From Cognatitamlana sp035818475 (GTDB taxonomy: Bacteria > Bacteroidota > Bacteroidia > Flavobacteriales > Flavobacteriaceae): DNA of 64,000 nucleotides. Made by a program: the position numbers and the translations under genes. Positions 1 to 7,999 of this stretch are shown here, one piece after another (positions within the stretch are counted from its first letter, which is position 1; each line of letters begins with the position of its first letter). The DNA lies in assembly GCF_035818475.1 (NCBI RefSeq), contig NZ_JAYMGV010000002.1:1-64000 (forward strand). The letters run 5' to 3'. The notes under the pieces were generated by a model that saw only the letters and a list, made by a program, of their open reading frames with translations, was not told the DNA's origin and searched no databases.

Positions 1-126
1 GTTTAATCTTAAATCAAAGGGTTAGTGCGTATTTGGTCACTCCGATTTTCCTCCACGCTAAAAAGCGTGGCAGGACGGAAAATCCTCGGACTCAAAACCG
101 CACTATTCTTATACAAACCGTTAGCT
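1..126 (+). repeat. attC-like site 0 (left end cut by window)
   Basis: The right half of a cassette site, ending in the box GTTAGCT at 120-126. It folds as nested hairpins: GATTTTCC pairs with GGAAAATC, and inside it CCACGCT pairs with AGCGTGG around a loop of four A. The outer arm ends in CTTATAC, as in the other sites. The left box is outside the window or too degenerate to place. Confidence 0.65.
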
Positions 127-154
127 ACCATATGACAAACCAACAAACTTTTAG

Positions 155-811
155 ATGAATTATAAACTAATAATACCCATTTTGGTAATTGTGATTTTAG
201 CTTTTTGGTTTTATAAATCAAAAACAAATAAACCAACTGGAATTGCTGACGAATGGAATCAAAAAGTGAATTCTGCTAAATTGACAAAGGAATCGTTTAA
301 TAAAGCAAGCATAGAAGAAAAAGAGGATTTAATATATTATTTCACTCAAAAAATAAGAAAAAAAGGCAATTACGGAGAAGCCTCTTTCTCAAAAATGCCA
401 AAAACGTTAAAAACAGTCTATTTGATTAATGAATTAGAATCTGAAGTGAATAATGGCGGATTTCTTCAATTCTTCACGAACTCATCTGGAAAACACACAA
501 ATGAGACAATTGAAAGTTTGGAATTAATTGGAGCAAATAACACGAAAAATCTTTTGGAAAAAGCTGTGGAAATTATGCTCAAACATAATGAATCGATTAA
601 AAACCTGAATAGAAAAATAAATAGTCGTGAATTGTATGAAATTTTCGAAACATCGGAAATATATGACAATGAAGTTTTAATGAAAGAGTTGAATGATTTG
701 GATTCAAAATTTTATGAATCTACTGAACCGACTCAAGAACTTAAATTCAAATATTTTGAAAGTAACGAAAACGGAATTTGGAACGAACTGAAAGAAAAAT
801 ACGGTAGCTAA
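155..811 (+). CDS. DUF4375 domain protein with N-terminal membrane anchor (cassette 1)
   Basis: A 218-residue protein of unknown function. Residues about 4-20 form one hydrophobic helix, so the rest is probably periplasmic or anchored at the membrane. Around residues 97-112 the motif EVNNGGFLQFFTNSSG matches the family core of DUF4375 (DMP19-like). The start is preceded by an 8-codon leader ORF (132-158) that begins just after the upstream GTT box and whose TGA overlaps the ATG as ATGA, suggesting translational coupling. The stop codon TAA (809-811) lies inside the AAC box of the following site, so gene and recombination site overlap. It is the only gene of its cassette. The family assignment is fairly good; the function is unknown. 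Confidence 0.75.
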   Translation: MNYKLIIPILVIVILAFWFYKSKTNKPTGIADEWNQKVNSAKLTKESFNKASIEEKEDLIYYFTQKIRKKGNYGEASFSKMPKTLKTVYLINELESEVNNGGFLQFFTNSSGKHTNETIESLELIGANNTKNLLEKAVEIMLKHNESIKNLNRKINSRELYEIFETSEIYDNEVLMKELNDLDSKFYESTEPTQELKFKYFESNENGIWNELKEKYGS

Positions 812-937
812 CACCGTATAAAATTAATTGCTAGTGCAAGCCTACTTACGAAAATCCTAGCGGATTTTCTATTCGGTTTGTATTTGCTAAATTAGTTACT
901 AAAACCACGCAACTAATCTTATACAACAACGTTATGT
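806..937 (+). repeat. attC-like site 1 (132 bp)
   Basis: Runs from AGCTAAC (806-812) to GTTATGT (931-937). Outer arms GTATAA/TTATAC and TTGC/GCAA pair, and a perfect inner hairpin GAAAATCC-TAGC-GGATTTTC forms the middle. It closes cassette 1 and opens the first copy of the repeated cassette. Confidence 0.75.
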
Positions 938-1300
938 ACAATTTTTTTAAAGTGTTCAATGTCAGGTCTGTTGCATGTCCGCATAGGTTTGTGTATACAA
1001 TAAATCCTTTGAGTTGAAGTTTGTGTCAAGACAGGTTCAAGGCTCGCTTGAAAACCGTGTTGCGGTCACGGTTAAAACTTCATCTAATTTCGTAAAATTT
1101 TCTGACAAAGTCAAGTTATTTTTATACATTTGAGTGGTACTGCGGCATATTTGCTAGAGACTCTCCATACCCCAAGGTATAGAGAATATCTGCAAAGCAT
1201 GCATATAAGGACCTGTTTGCCAGAGCAACTTTAAAAAACCGTTAAAGCTACAGTACATAACACCATGCAATAGGCATTAAAACGCCTATTGCAATTAACG
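932..1300 (+). mobile_element. Repeated cassette without a clear gene, copy A (369 bp)
   Basis: Identical, as read by eye, to the copy at 9580-9948 and different at two bases from the copy at 5960-6328. It contains two perfect hairpins in a row: TTCAAG/CTTGAA at 1036-1052 and AACCGTG/CACGGTT at 1053-1073. A TACATTTG match to the Bacteroidota -7 promoter element lies at 1125-1132, and downstream of it is a foldable stretch with ATACC-CCAA-GGTAT near 1160-1190. The only forward reading frame of note is 27 codons (934-1017), with its ATG inside the GTTATGT box. It could be a small RNA gene, a promoter cassette, or a tiny peptide gene; the sequence does not decide. It ends in its own very short attC-like site. 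Confidence 0.7.
1125..1132 (+). promoter_or_regulatory. Putative -7 promoter element TACATTTG in repeated cassette
   Basis: Exact match to the Bacteroidota TAnnTTTG element. The same eight bases occur at 6153-6160 and 9773-9780 in the other copies. I see no clear TTTG at the usual distance upstream, so the promoter call is tentative. If active, it would read toward the next cassette. Confidence 0.35.
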
Positions 1301-1306
1301 TTGTAC
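1255..1306 (+). repeat. Short attC-like site 2 (52 bp)
   Basis: Runs from ACATAAC (1255-1261) to GTTGTAC (1300-1306). The whole middle is a perfect 10-bp stem, TGCAATAGGC (1266-1275) with GCCTATTGCA (1284-1293). It is less than half the length of the other sites and always accompanies the repeated cassette. Confidence 0.7.
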
Positions 1307-1341
1307 ACAATTAATGACAAGCATTTCGCTGAAAAGAAAAA

Positions 1342-1632
1342 TTGAGAGAATTACCAAAAGATATTACTGACGAAATGAAAATCCGATTTGACTCGGACTT
1401 AATTTCCGCGAATAAAATTTTAGCGAAATATCTGACTGAAAACGATTATTTGAATTCTGACCGAATTATTCGCTGTGTAGTTTATCTAACTCAAAACGGA
1501 ATTGAAAGCTTTGAAAAGAACCTCATTTTAGCCAAAACTGACCCAAGAGATGTAATTCTTTGGGCTGAATATGAAAGAGGAAATGGTGCTGAACCGAAAA
1601 GAGTTCGTGATTTCAATAAGACTTTTCAGTAA
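1342..1632 (+). CDS. Hypothetical protein, first gene of a two-gene cassette
   Basis: A 96-residue acidic-basic soluble protein that I do not recognise. It has no signal peptide or membrane segment. The start is uncertain: TTG at 1342 gives the full frame, while ATG at 1375 follows five bases after the stop of an 18-codon leader frame (1314-1370) that starts early in the cassette. It is followed after 12 bases by a second small gene in the same cassette, so the two are likely co-expressed. A two-gene toxin-antitoxin or effector-immunity pair is possible from size and layout only. Confidence 0.55.
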   Translation: MRELPKDITDEMKIRFDSDLISANKILAKYLTENDYLNSDRIIRCVVYLTQNGIESFEKNLILAKTDPRDVILWAEYERGNGAEPKRVRDFNKTFQ

Positions 1633-1644
1633 AATAAAATTTAA

Positions 1645-1965
1645 ATGGAAAAACTAATTGCGACTGACATAAAAACTAAAGATTGGTATTCCATAATTGA
1701 ATCGCTGAAAAAAGATGGTTGGAAAGTAACAACCGAATACAATCAATTTGACAAAGGAATAGATTTTGACCTGTACGAATTAAAACTAAACGGAGAAAAA
1801 ATTGTCTTTGCTTGGGATAATTGGTTTGAGGGAGAAATTAAATGTACTGAACAAAGAATGAGAAATTTGGAAACAACATTCGGAATTGAATTCAAATTTG
1901 GAAAGCCAGAGCATTTAACTCATAATTTAATTGACAAAATGAAATCATTATTAACCAAAAAATAA
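1645..1965 (+). CDS. Hypothetical protein, second gene of a two-gene cassette
   Basis: A 106-residue soluble protein, rich in Trp, Lys and Glu, with no recognised domain. It starts with ATG after an A-rich stretch. It lies 12 bases after the preceding small gene, and the pair shares one attC-like site that begins five bases after this gene's stop. The alternating charged and aromatic pattern and the small size resemble immunity-type proteins, but I cannot assign a family. Confidence 0.6.
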   Translation: MEKLIATDIKTKDWYSIIESLKKDGWKVTTEYNQFDKGIDFDLYELKLNGEKIVFAWDNWFEGEIKCTEQRMRNLETTFGIEFKFGKPEHLTHNLIDKMKSLLTKK

Positions 1966-1969
1966 CTGT

Positions 1970-2101
1970 GTACAACAACGTGTATAATCAATTGCTTCTT
2001 TTGTGTGTACTCGGAAAATTCTTCGGATTTTCCTCTGGTTCGTTTTCTTTTGCTAACTTAGTTCTTACCAACGCAACTAACCATACACGAACACGTTGTG
2101 C
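1970..2101 (+). repeat. attC-like site 3 (132 bp)
   Basis: Runs from GTACAAC (1970-1976) to GTTGTGC (2095-2101). The inner hairpin GGAAAAT/ATTTTCC replaces the GAAAATCC/GGATTTTC of site 1 while keeping the fold. The outer arm pairs GTGTATAA with the CATACAC side. Confidence 0.75.
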
Positions 2102-2183
2102 TTCATTAGTACCAATCATTAAAAAACAATAAACAGGAATAAAGAATCAATATATTTAATAAAATGCACGAGCTAAATAAATC

Positions 2184-3845
2184 ATGAACATGGATAAAAC
2201 ATACAGGTGTATCAAACTTCTTTTCCCATTTTTACTTGCATCTACAATCGTGCTATCGTGCACAGAACAAAAAAGCAAAAAAGAAATTACGAAGAAACCC
2301 AATATTGTGTTAATCGTTGCGGATGATTTGGGATTTGGTGATATCGGTTGTTATGGGGGAGATATTCAAACACCAAACATTGATGAATTGTCGCGAAGAG
2401 GGATTAAGTTTAGCAGTTTCCATACAGCTCCCATGTGTGCGCCTACTCGAGCAATGTTGCTGTCAGGAAATGACAACCACATTGCTGGAATGGGTAGCCA
2501 AGGCAATGTAACAGAAGTGTTTGGTTATGAAGGAAGATTGACCGACCGAATTGTCACCATTCCAGCTTTGCTGAGAGACAATGGATACCATACATATATG
2601 GCTGGCAAATGGCACCTTGGCAAAACGCCTGAATCCAATCCACATCAAAAAGGATTTGAGCGATCTTTTGTTTTGCTCGAAGGTGCTGGGAATCATTATA
2701 ACAACCAAAGTGCCTTGAAAGATGGGTATTCAAGTTACACCGAAGATGGAGATTCTACGACATGGAATGACGGAGACTACTCTACCAATTTTTACACCGA
2801 TAAATTGATTGAATATATTGATTCTAACGATGAGGATGATAAGCCCTTCTTTGCTTTTGCGGCTTATACATCGCCACATTGGCCGTTGCAGGTCGATAAA
2901 AAACATTGGAAAAAGTACAAAGGTCAGTACGACGATGGATATGAAAAATTACGGGAACGAAGATTGGCGAGCCTAAAAAAAGCGGGAATCATTTCAAGTG
3001 ATGCAATCGCTCCACCCTGTCATGAACGCGTATTACCCTGGGATTCTTTATCGAATCAAGAACAGATGGAAGAAGCCAGGAAAATGGAATTGTATGCTGG
3101 CATGGTTGACAATTTAGATCACAATATTGGTAGATTGATTAAACACTTGAAAGACATTGGTAAATATGAAAACACGCTATTTGTATTCATGTCGGACAAT
3201 GGCGCTGCAAACAGAGACTTTATAAATGATGATAGATTCACGAGTTTAAAGGAATACTACAACGATGACTTCGATAATATGGGAAATGCCAATTCCTATA
3301 TTTCTTATGGTCCACAATGGGCGGAGGCTGGTTCTTCTCCCTTTAGGTATTACAAAGACTTTGCAACCGAAGGAGGCACAAACACTACGATGATTATTTG
3401 TGGTCCAAATGTGAATAGAGAAAATGAAATTCACCATGGCTTTACAAGTCTTTTGGATTTGGCACCTACTTTTTATGAGGTGGCCAATGTGACCTATCCA
3501 GCAACCTATAAGGGGAATGATGTCTATCCTCTAAAAGGAAAATCACTCATCCCATTTGTCTCTGGAAAATCAAATGAAATTCATGATTCAACTTATGTGT
3601 TTGCTCTGGAGCATTACGACAACGCGATGCTAAGAAAAGGGAATTGGAAAATCACAAATTTTACAAGACCATTCGACATTGAAAATTTCGCCCTTTACGA
3701 CCTGTCAAATGACATCGGAGAGCAAATCGATCTTAAGGAATCCGAAAAAGAAAAGTATGCAGAACTCCTAGACGAATGGATTAGATTTTCTAATGAAGTT
3801 AAGATTCAAACTCCAACGCCTAGACCTTCTGATAAAGGTTTATAG
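2184..3845 (+). CDS. Secreted lipoprotein sulfatase (type I, formylglycine)
   Basis: A 553-residue arylsulfatase that would remove sulfate esters from sulfated glycans. A lipoprotein signal ends at the lipobox VLSC (Cys26), so it is exported and membrane-anchored. The ADDLGFGD motif near residue 48 supplies calcium ligands. Cys85 in CAPTR is the cysteine that is converted to formylglycine, and GKWHLG follows as expected. The domain pattern (CAPTRAMLLSGNDNHIAGMG) resembles the S1_4-like group. It is full length and looks intact. It sits alone in a cassette of about 1.77 kb, much larger than usual integron cargo. A 7-codon leader frame (2164-2187) ends in ATGA overlapping the start. The other glycan genes lie more than 12 kb away, so a shared role is inference. 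Confidence 0.9.
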   Translation: MNMDKTYRCIKLLFPFLLASTIVLSCTEQKSKKEITKKPNIVLIVADDLGFGDIGCYGGDIQTPNIDELSRRGIKFSSFHTAPMCAPTRAMLLSGNDNHIAGMGSQGNVTEVFGYEGRLTDRIVTIPALLRDNGYHTYMAGKWHLGKTPESNPHQKGFERSFVLLEGAGNHYNNQSALKDGYSSYTEDGDSTTWNDGDYSTNFYTDKLIEYIDSNDEDDKPFFAFAAYTSPHWPLQVDKKHWKKYKGQYDDGYEKLRERRLASLKKAGIISSDAIAPPCHERVLPWDSLSNQEQMEEARKMELYAGMVDNLDHNIGRLIKHLKDIGKYENTLFVFMSDNGAANRDFINDDRFTSLKEYYNDDFDNMGNANSYISYGPQWAEAGSSPFRYYKDFATEGGTNTTMIICGPNVNRENEIHHGFTSLLDLAPTFYEVANVTYPATYKGNDVYPLKGKSLIPFVSGKSNEIHDSTYVFALEHYDNAMLRKGNWKITNFTRPFDIENFALYDLSNDIGEQIDLKESEKEKYAELLDEWIRFSNEVKIQTPTPRPSDKGL

Positions 3846-3863
3846 ATAATATAAAAAACGAAA

Positions 3864-3995
3864 GCACAACACCGTGTATAATTCATTGCTAGTGTACTCG
3901 CCTACTTGGAAATTCCTACGGAATATTCTATCTGTGATTTATTTGCTAATTTAGTTGCTTAACCACGCAACTAACCATACACAAAACCGTTATGT
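3864..3995 (+). repeat. attC-like site 4 (132 bp)
   Basis: Runs from GCACAAC (3864-3870) to GTTATGT (3989-3995). The preceding cassette opens with GTTGTGCTT and closes with AAGCACAAC. The inner hairpin uses GAAATTCC and GGAATATTC. Confidence 0.75.
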
Positions 3996-4028
3996 GCAAG
4001 GCGAAAAAAAATCCGAACTAATAAGAAT

Positions 4029-5123
4029 ATGAGTTTTTTAAAATCAATATTTAGTGTAAAAGAGCAATCTATAAACTCATACTCTGACTTTTGGAATTGG
4101 TTTGAACAGAACGAAAAAAAATTCCACAAAGTTCTAAAAGACCAAGGGAACATAAACAAAGTATTTTTTGACAGACTTGCGCCAAAGCTGAACGAATTAA
4201 AAGATGGATTTTGGTTTCTTGCTGGAATGTATGATGATAACACAGCGGAATTGATTTTAACAGCAGATGGAGTAATAAAAAACATCGCATTTGTTGAGGA
4301 ATTGGTACAGTCAGCACCGAAAATGAATAATTGGAAAATTACAGCACTCAAACAACCATCTGACTTAAATCAATACGGAATTGAAATGGATGGTTATAAA
4401 TTTGACGAAAGTCAAATGAGTTTCTATTCAACAGACCATAAACAAATGCCAGATGAGATTGACATTACAATTACTCATAAAGATTTTAGCGAAGAAAATA
4501 GAGCAGTAATGACAAATGGAATTTACCTTGCTTTGGACAATTCTCTTGGCGAATTGAATTCAGTCACCACGATTGACAATGTAAATATAATTAACCCGAA
4601 AGATGCGACATCAGAATTAATTCCATTAGAAAAACTAAAAGACTTTTTGACTTGGCGAGAAAAAGAGTTTGTAGAAAAATATAAAGGTTTCAGACATAAC
4701 ACCGAAAACGACAATTATTCTGGACTCGAAGCGACTTTAAAAAACGGACTTCCATTGGTTGCAGCTATTAATACAGACTTATTGAACTGGGATAGTAAAG
4801 CATCTCATCCTTGGATTGCAGTAATGGAAATCAAATATGACGGAAAAAACAATAATGGAATGCCTGACGATTCCACTTATCAACTTCTCAACGAAATTGA
4901 AGATAAAATAATGGCTGAATTAAAAGATTCTGATGGTTATTTAAACATTGGTAGACAAACAGCAGATTCTGTTCGAGAAATATATTTTGCCTGTGTTGAA
5001 TTTAGAAAACCATCAAAAGTATTACACGAAATAAAAAAAGAATATATAAATAAAATCGAACAGGACTTTGACATTTATAAGGACAAATATTGGCAATCAT
5101 TTAACCGATTTAATCCGAATTGA
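4029..5123 (+). CDS. DUF695-like protein (cassette 5)
   Basis: A 364-residue soluble protein. The C-terminal third contains GLEATLKNGLPLVAAINTDL, a PWIAVMEIKYDG stretch and NNGMPDD, which I recognise as the DUF695 pattern. The N-terminal half, with FWFLAGMYDDNTAELILTAD, is a separate conserved module often found ahead of DUF695. No signal peptide or membrane helix is seen, so it acts in the cytoplasm; the function is unknown. A 9-codon leader frame (3992-4021) starts inside the upstream GTTATGT box and stops eight bases before the ATG. It is the only gene in its cassette. Confidence 0.7.
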   Translation: MSFLKSIFSVKEQSINSYSDFWNWFEQNEKKFHKVLKDQGNINKVFFDRLAPKLNELKDGFWFLAGMYDDNTAELILTADGVIKNIAFVEELVQSAPKMNNWKITALKQPSDLNQYGIEMDGYKFDESQMSFYSTDHKQMPDEIDITITHKDFSEENRAVMTNGIYLALDNSLGELNSVTTIDNVNIINPKDATSELIPLEKLKDFLTWREKEFVEKYKGFRHNTENDNYSGLEATLKNGLPLVAAINTDLLNWDSKASHPWIAVMEIKYDGKNNNGMPDDSTYQLLNEIEDKIMAELKDSDGYLNIGRQTADSVREIYFACVEFRKPSKVLHEIKKEYINKIEQDFDIYKDKYWQSFNRFNPN

Positions 5124-5135
5124 AAAAAGCCCAGC

Positions 5136-5266
5136 ACATAACAATGGCTATAAGTAATTGCTGGTTCTCGCTTACTTCTGAAAATCCTTGCGGATTTTCA
5201 GTTTGGTGTGTACTTGCAAAGTTAAGTGCTAATCCACGCAACTACACATAGCCGAGACCGTTAGGC
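5136..5266 (+). repeat. attC-like site 5 (131 bp)
   Basis: Runs from ACATAAC (5136-5142) to GTTAGGC (5260-5266). It has the longest inner hairpin of the set, a perfect 10-bp CTGAAAATCC with GGATTTTCAG. The outer arms GGCTATAAGT and the CATAGCC side also pair, although they differ in sequence from GTATAA/TTATAC of other sites. Confidence 0.75.
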
Positions 5267-5277
5267 TTAATAATGAA

Positions 5278-5832
5278 ATGACATTTTACGAATCATTAGA
5301 ACATATTAAGAAAAGACCTAAAATGTATTTCCAAGAATCATTGACCTTGGCGCATTTAGATTCATTTATTTATGGGTATTTGACAGGCTCAAATGGTAAT
5401 GGAATTATTGCACCTAATGGAATGAATTTTGAGTACTTTAATACTTGGTTGACAGGTGCAATCCAAAAAACTTTATCTGGAAATAGAGGATGGAGAAAAA
5501 GAATTGAACACATATCAAAAGATGAAAAGCACGCCGTTGAACTTTTCTTTGACTTGATATTTAAGTTCGGAACTGGAAAAGTAAAAGTGAATAAAGAAGA
5601 TACAGAACCGATTCCTTTAAAATGGAGTCGCGGAAGTGGAACAACAAAATTGGAAGATTTTCAAAAAATAGAGGAAACAATTGTACGATTTGAATTTTTG
5701 GAACACGAATTTTCCAAAACAAGGTTTAAAATTGGATATAACGCAAATGATTTTAAAGTGTATGTCGAGCCACAATTGGACGGAAAACATTTAAGAACGT
5801 TTAGATATACTGAAATTGAAGAAAATTACTAA
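5278..5832 (+). CDS. Hypothetical protein (cassette 6)
   Basis: A 184-residue soluble protein not assigned to a family. The N-terminus carries LEHIKKRPKMYFQ, which resembles the RKRPxMYIG loop at the start of GyrB and of several small uncharacterised proteins; there is no ATPase domain here. The start ATG (5278) overlaps the stop of a two-codon frame (5273-5281), again as ATGA. The stop codon at 5830-5832 directly abuts the AAC box of the next site, so the cassette has no spare 3' sequence. The cassette opens with GTTAGGCTT and closes with AAGCCTAAC. Confidence 0.65.
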   Translation: MTFYESLEHIKKRPKMYFQESLTLAHLDSFIYGYLTGSNGNGIIAPNGMNFEYFNTWLTGAIQKTLSGNRGWRKRIEHISKDEKHAVELFFDLIFKFGTGKVKVNKEDTEPIPLKWSRGSGTTKLEDFQKIEETIVRFEFLEHEFSKTRFKIGYNANDFKVYVEPQLDGKHLRTFRYTEIEENY

Positions 5833-5965
5833 GCCTAACAATGTATAACCGCAATTACGGCGGATTCGACTACGTCCGAATCCACTCGGAATTGCTAACG
5901 CCAGTTCTAAACCGAAAATTAACGCATATTAACCCGTAACTGACGGTTATACGAGACCGTTATGT
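5833..5965 (+). repeat. attC-like site 6 (133 bp)
   Basis: Runs from GCCTAAC (5833-5839) to GTTATGT (5959-5965). Inner hairpin GGATTCG/CGAATCC and outer arms GTATAACCG/CGGTTATAC differ from sites 1 and 5 in sequence but form the same fold. Confidence 0.75.
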
Positions 5966-6328
5966 ACAATTTTTTTAAAGTGTTCAATGTCAGGTCTGTT
6001 GCATGTCCGCATAGGTTTGTGTATACAATAAATCCTTTGAGTTGAAGTTGGTGTCAAGACAGGTTCAAGGCTCGCTTGAAAACCGTGTTGCGGTCACGGT
6101 TAAAACTTCATCTAATTTCGTAAAATTTTCTGACAAAGTCAAGTTATTTTTATACATTTGAGTGGTACTGCGGCATATTTGCTAGAGACTCTCCATACCC
6201 CAAGGTATAGAGAATATCTGCAAAGCATGCGTATAAGGACCTGTTTGCCAGAGCAACTTTAAAAAACCGTTAAAGCTACAGTACATAACACCATGCAATA
6301 GGCATTAAAACGCCTATTGCAATTAACG
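5960..6328 (+). mobile_element. Repeated cassette without a clear gene, copy B (369 bp)
   Basis: Second copy, differing from copies A and C at 6050 (G instead of T) and 6231 (G instead of A). Hairpins, TACATTTG element (6153-6160) and the 27-codon frame (5962-6045) are all kept. It opens with GTTATGTAC and closes with GTACATAAC, obeying the cassette rule. Confidence 0.7.
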
Positions 6329-6334
6329 TTGTAG
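6283..6334 (+). repeat. Short attC-like site 7 (52 bp)
   Basis: Same as site 2: ACATAAC to GTTGTAG around the perfect 10-bp TGCAATAGGC stem. It joins copy B to the next cassette. Confidence 0.7.
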
Positions 6335-6417
6335 TACATTCCCAAAATGAAAATATTGTCTAAATAATGATTCAAAAATACATTTTATAACCCTCTTGTA
6401 AAAACATTAATTCGAGA

Positions 6418-6870
6418 ATGAATAGACTTAAGTGGTATCAATATTTATCAAAAAGAATGATATTTATAATTGTTATGGTTATATTTTTTTTCATATCAGG
6501 CAAGTATGCTAGAAATAAACATCGCGAAATAAAATCGAGTCCTAAAAAGTATTGTTATAATTCTACTACAAAATATTATATTAAGGTTCTCGATGATTTA
6601 AGTGACGCTCAAGAATATATAGATTTATTTGAAAATAAGAGCCCCTATCCTAAAAGGATAAGATTTGATTTTGAAGTTATCCCTAACAATTCTCAAGTGT
6701 ACTTACTAGGGTATGAAAAAGACTCTACTCTAGCTGAAATAGTTTGCTATTATATGAAAAATGGATTTGGTCAAATGGTTGAAGGTTATATACACTCACA
6801 ACTATTATTCGACAAACCTGTAAATGATATAGCAAACCCTGATGGGGATAAAGCATTCCCTTATGACTAA
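6418..6870 (+). CDS. Hypothetical single-pass membrane protein (cassette 8)
   Basis: A 150-residue protein with one hydrophobic helix at about residues 14-27 after a basic N-terminus, leaving a soluble domain probably outside the inner membrane. No family is recognised. About 60 bases of A/T-rich DNA separate the stop from the next site. The cassette opens with GTTGTAGTAC and closes with GTACCACAAC, a single mismatch from perfect complementarity. Confidence 0.6.
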   Translation: MNRLKWYQYLSKRMIFIIVMVIFFFISGKYARNKHREIKSSPKKYCYNSTTKYYIKVLDDLSDAQEYIDLFENKSPYPKRIRFDFEVIPNNSQVYLLGYEKDSTLAEIVCYYMKNGFGQMVEGYIHSQLLFDKPVNDIANPDGDKAFPYD

Positions 6871-6933
6871 AATAAAATTCTATAATAAGATGAATTATTT
6901 TAATTTACATAACAAGTATAGAGAAAAAACGTA

Positions 6934-7131
6934 CCACAACAACGTATAAAATTAATGTGGGTTTTTATGGCTTAATCCAAAGGTTTGTGTCTATTTACTA
7001 TGTCACTTCTACTTATTTAAGTATTTTTTGGTCGACAAAGATAAAAACACATAATAAGTATAAGCTTAGTATTAGGTCGAAAAGTCCACGGACGTTTTCT
7101 CCCACACTAATCTTATACAAAAATGTTAGGG
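6934..7131 (+). repeat. attC-like site 8, long form (about 198 bp)
   Basis: Runs from CCACAAC (6934-6940) to GTTAGGG (about 7125-7131). The outer stem is long: GTATAAAATTAATGTGGG pairs with CCCACACTAATCTTATAC with two mismatches. Its loop is about 60 bp longer than in the 132-bp sites and resembles the loop of site 14, so the two form a subfamily. Confidence 0.65.
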
Positions 7132-7144
7132 CATATTGCTAAAA

Positions 7145-7780
7145 ATGAAAAACAAAATAATTGAGTTTTTAAAAATTATAGCTGTTTCTGCGATTACATC
7201 CTTAATCTGGTTCATTCTCCCTACTAGAACAACAAAAGAAACAGATGGTGTAGATTGCGATACTTTAATTGAATTTTATAATATCGATTATATAAGCGAT
7301 TTCTTTCAGATTTTGCTAATTCTTGTAGTGATTGTAGTAACCTGGATAGTAGGTGTTTTGATTTATTACTACTTGAGACGAAAAAGAAAAATAAACATAT
7401 ATTTATACTTCACAGTAGCAACGTTGATATCTCTATCTACTATGTACTTCAAACCTAAAGAAAAGAAGAATATAGTAAACATAAGTCCTGAAATGAAAAA
7501 TGTAATCTGTAAAAAGGGAAGTGATGATGGGATGTTTTTACAACTAGATAATTTGACAAATAATGAATATGAATATTTAAGGAGTTTAAAAAAGTGGTGG
7601 CCAGAGATTCCTAATGAGGCTAACTCTATTAATGTAGAATATTATAGAGATGATTTTTTAGGTGATTTTAGTTTTGACATCAATTTAGATTTACCAAACA
7701 TAATAGAAATTGATTCGATAAAATACCCAGAATGGACAAAAATTGATGGTAAATACCACTTCTCAAAATCTCAAAACTAA
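7145..7780 (+). CDS. Hypothetical multi-pass membrane protein (cassette 9)
   Basis: About 211 residues from ATG 7145; a TTG three codons earlier is less likely because it falls close to the recombination box. Three hydrophobic segments are visible, near residues 10-24, 48-72 and 83-98, with a basic RRKRK loop between the second and third. The C-terminal half is soluble and acidic. I do not recognise a family. It is the only gene of a cassette that opens with GTTAGGGCAT and closes with ATGCCCTAAC. Confidence 0.6.
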   Translation: MKNKIIEFLKIIAVSAITSLIWFILPTRTTKETDGVDCDTLIEFYNIDYISDFFQILLILVVIVVTWIVGVLIYYYLRRKRKINIYLYFTVATLISLSTMYFKPKEKKNIVNISPEMKNVICKKGSDDGMFLQLDNLTNNEYEYLRSLKKWWPEIPNEANSINVEYYRDDFLGDFSFDINLDLPNIIEIDSIKYPEWTKIDGKYHFSKSQN

Positions 7781-7785
7781 ACATG

Positions 7786-7978
7786 CCCTAACACTGTATA
7801 AAAAACATAGGGCGGATTAAGTATGTTCTCAAGGCTAGGGCTTTTCTACAATGTCGCCAAATATAAAATTTGGTGTTTTAATATTGAAGATAAACACAAA
7901 ACATTATATTTGGCTTAGTTATAAACCTAGAGTTAGTGATAACCCGCTGCCCTACGTTTCTTATACTCACCGTTAGGT
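7786..7978 (+). repeat. attC-like site 9, long form (193 bp)
   Basis: Runs from CCCTAAC (7786-7792) to GTTAGGT (7972-7978). Outer arms GTATAAAAAACATAGGGC and GCCCTACGTTTCTTATAC pair with two mismatches. A second stem, GCCAAATATAA with TTATATTTGGC, lies inside. The sequence is unrelated to site 8, but the nested architecture is the same. Confidence 0.65.
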
Positions 7979-7999
7979 GTTATTGTAGACATAAAAAAC

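Noticed and set aside
9..236. Minus-strand frame of 75 codons at the left edge
   Set aside because: It runs through the attC-like site and antisense to the DUF4375 gene; no recognisable protein features.
932..1300. Repeated 369-bp element as an insertion sequence or MITE
   Set aside because: Its inverted ends are the cassette boxes GTTATGTAC/GTACATAAC shared in form with all other cassettes, no target-site duplication is seen, and it carries its own short attC-like site.
6957..7142. 61-codon frame between cassettes 8 and 9
   Set aside because: It lies entirely within the long attC-like site 8, whose structure explains the sequence.
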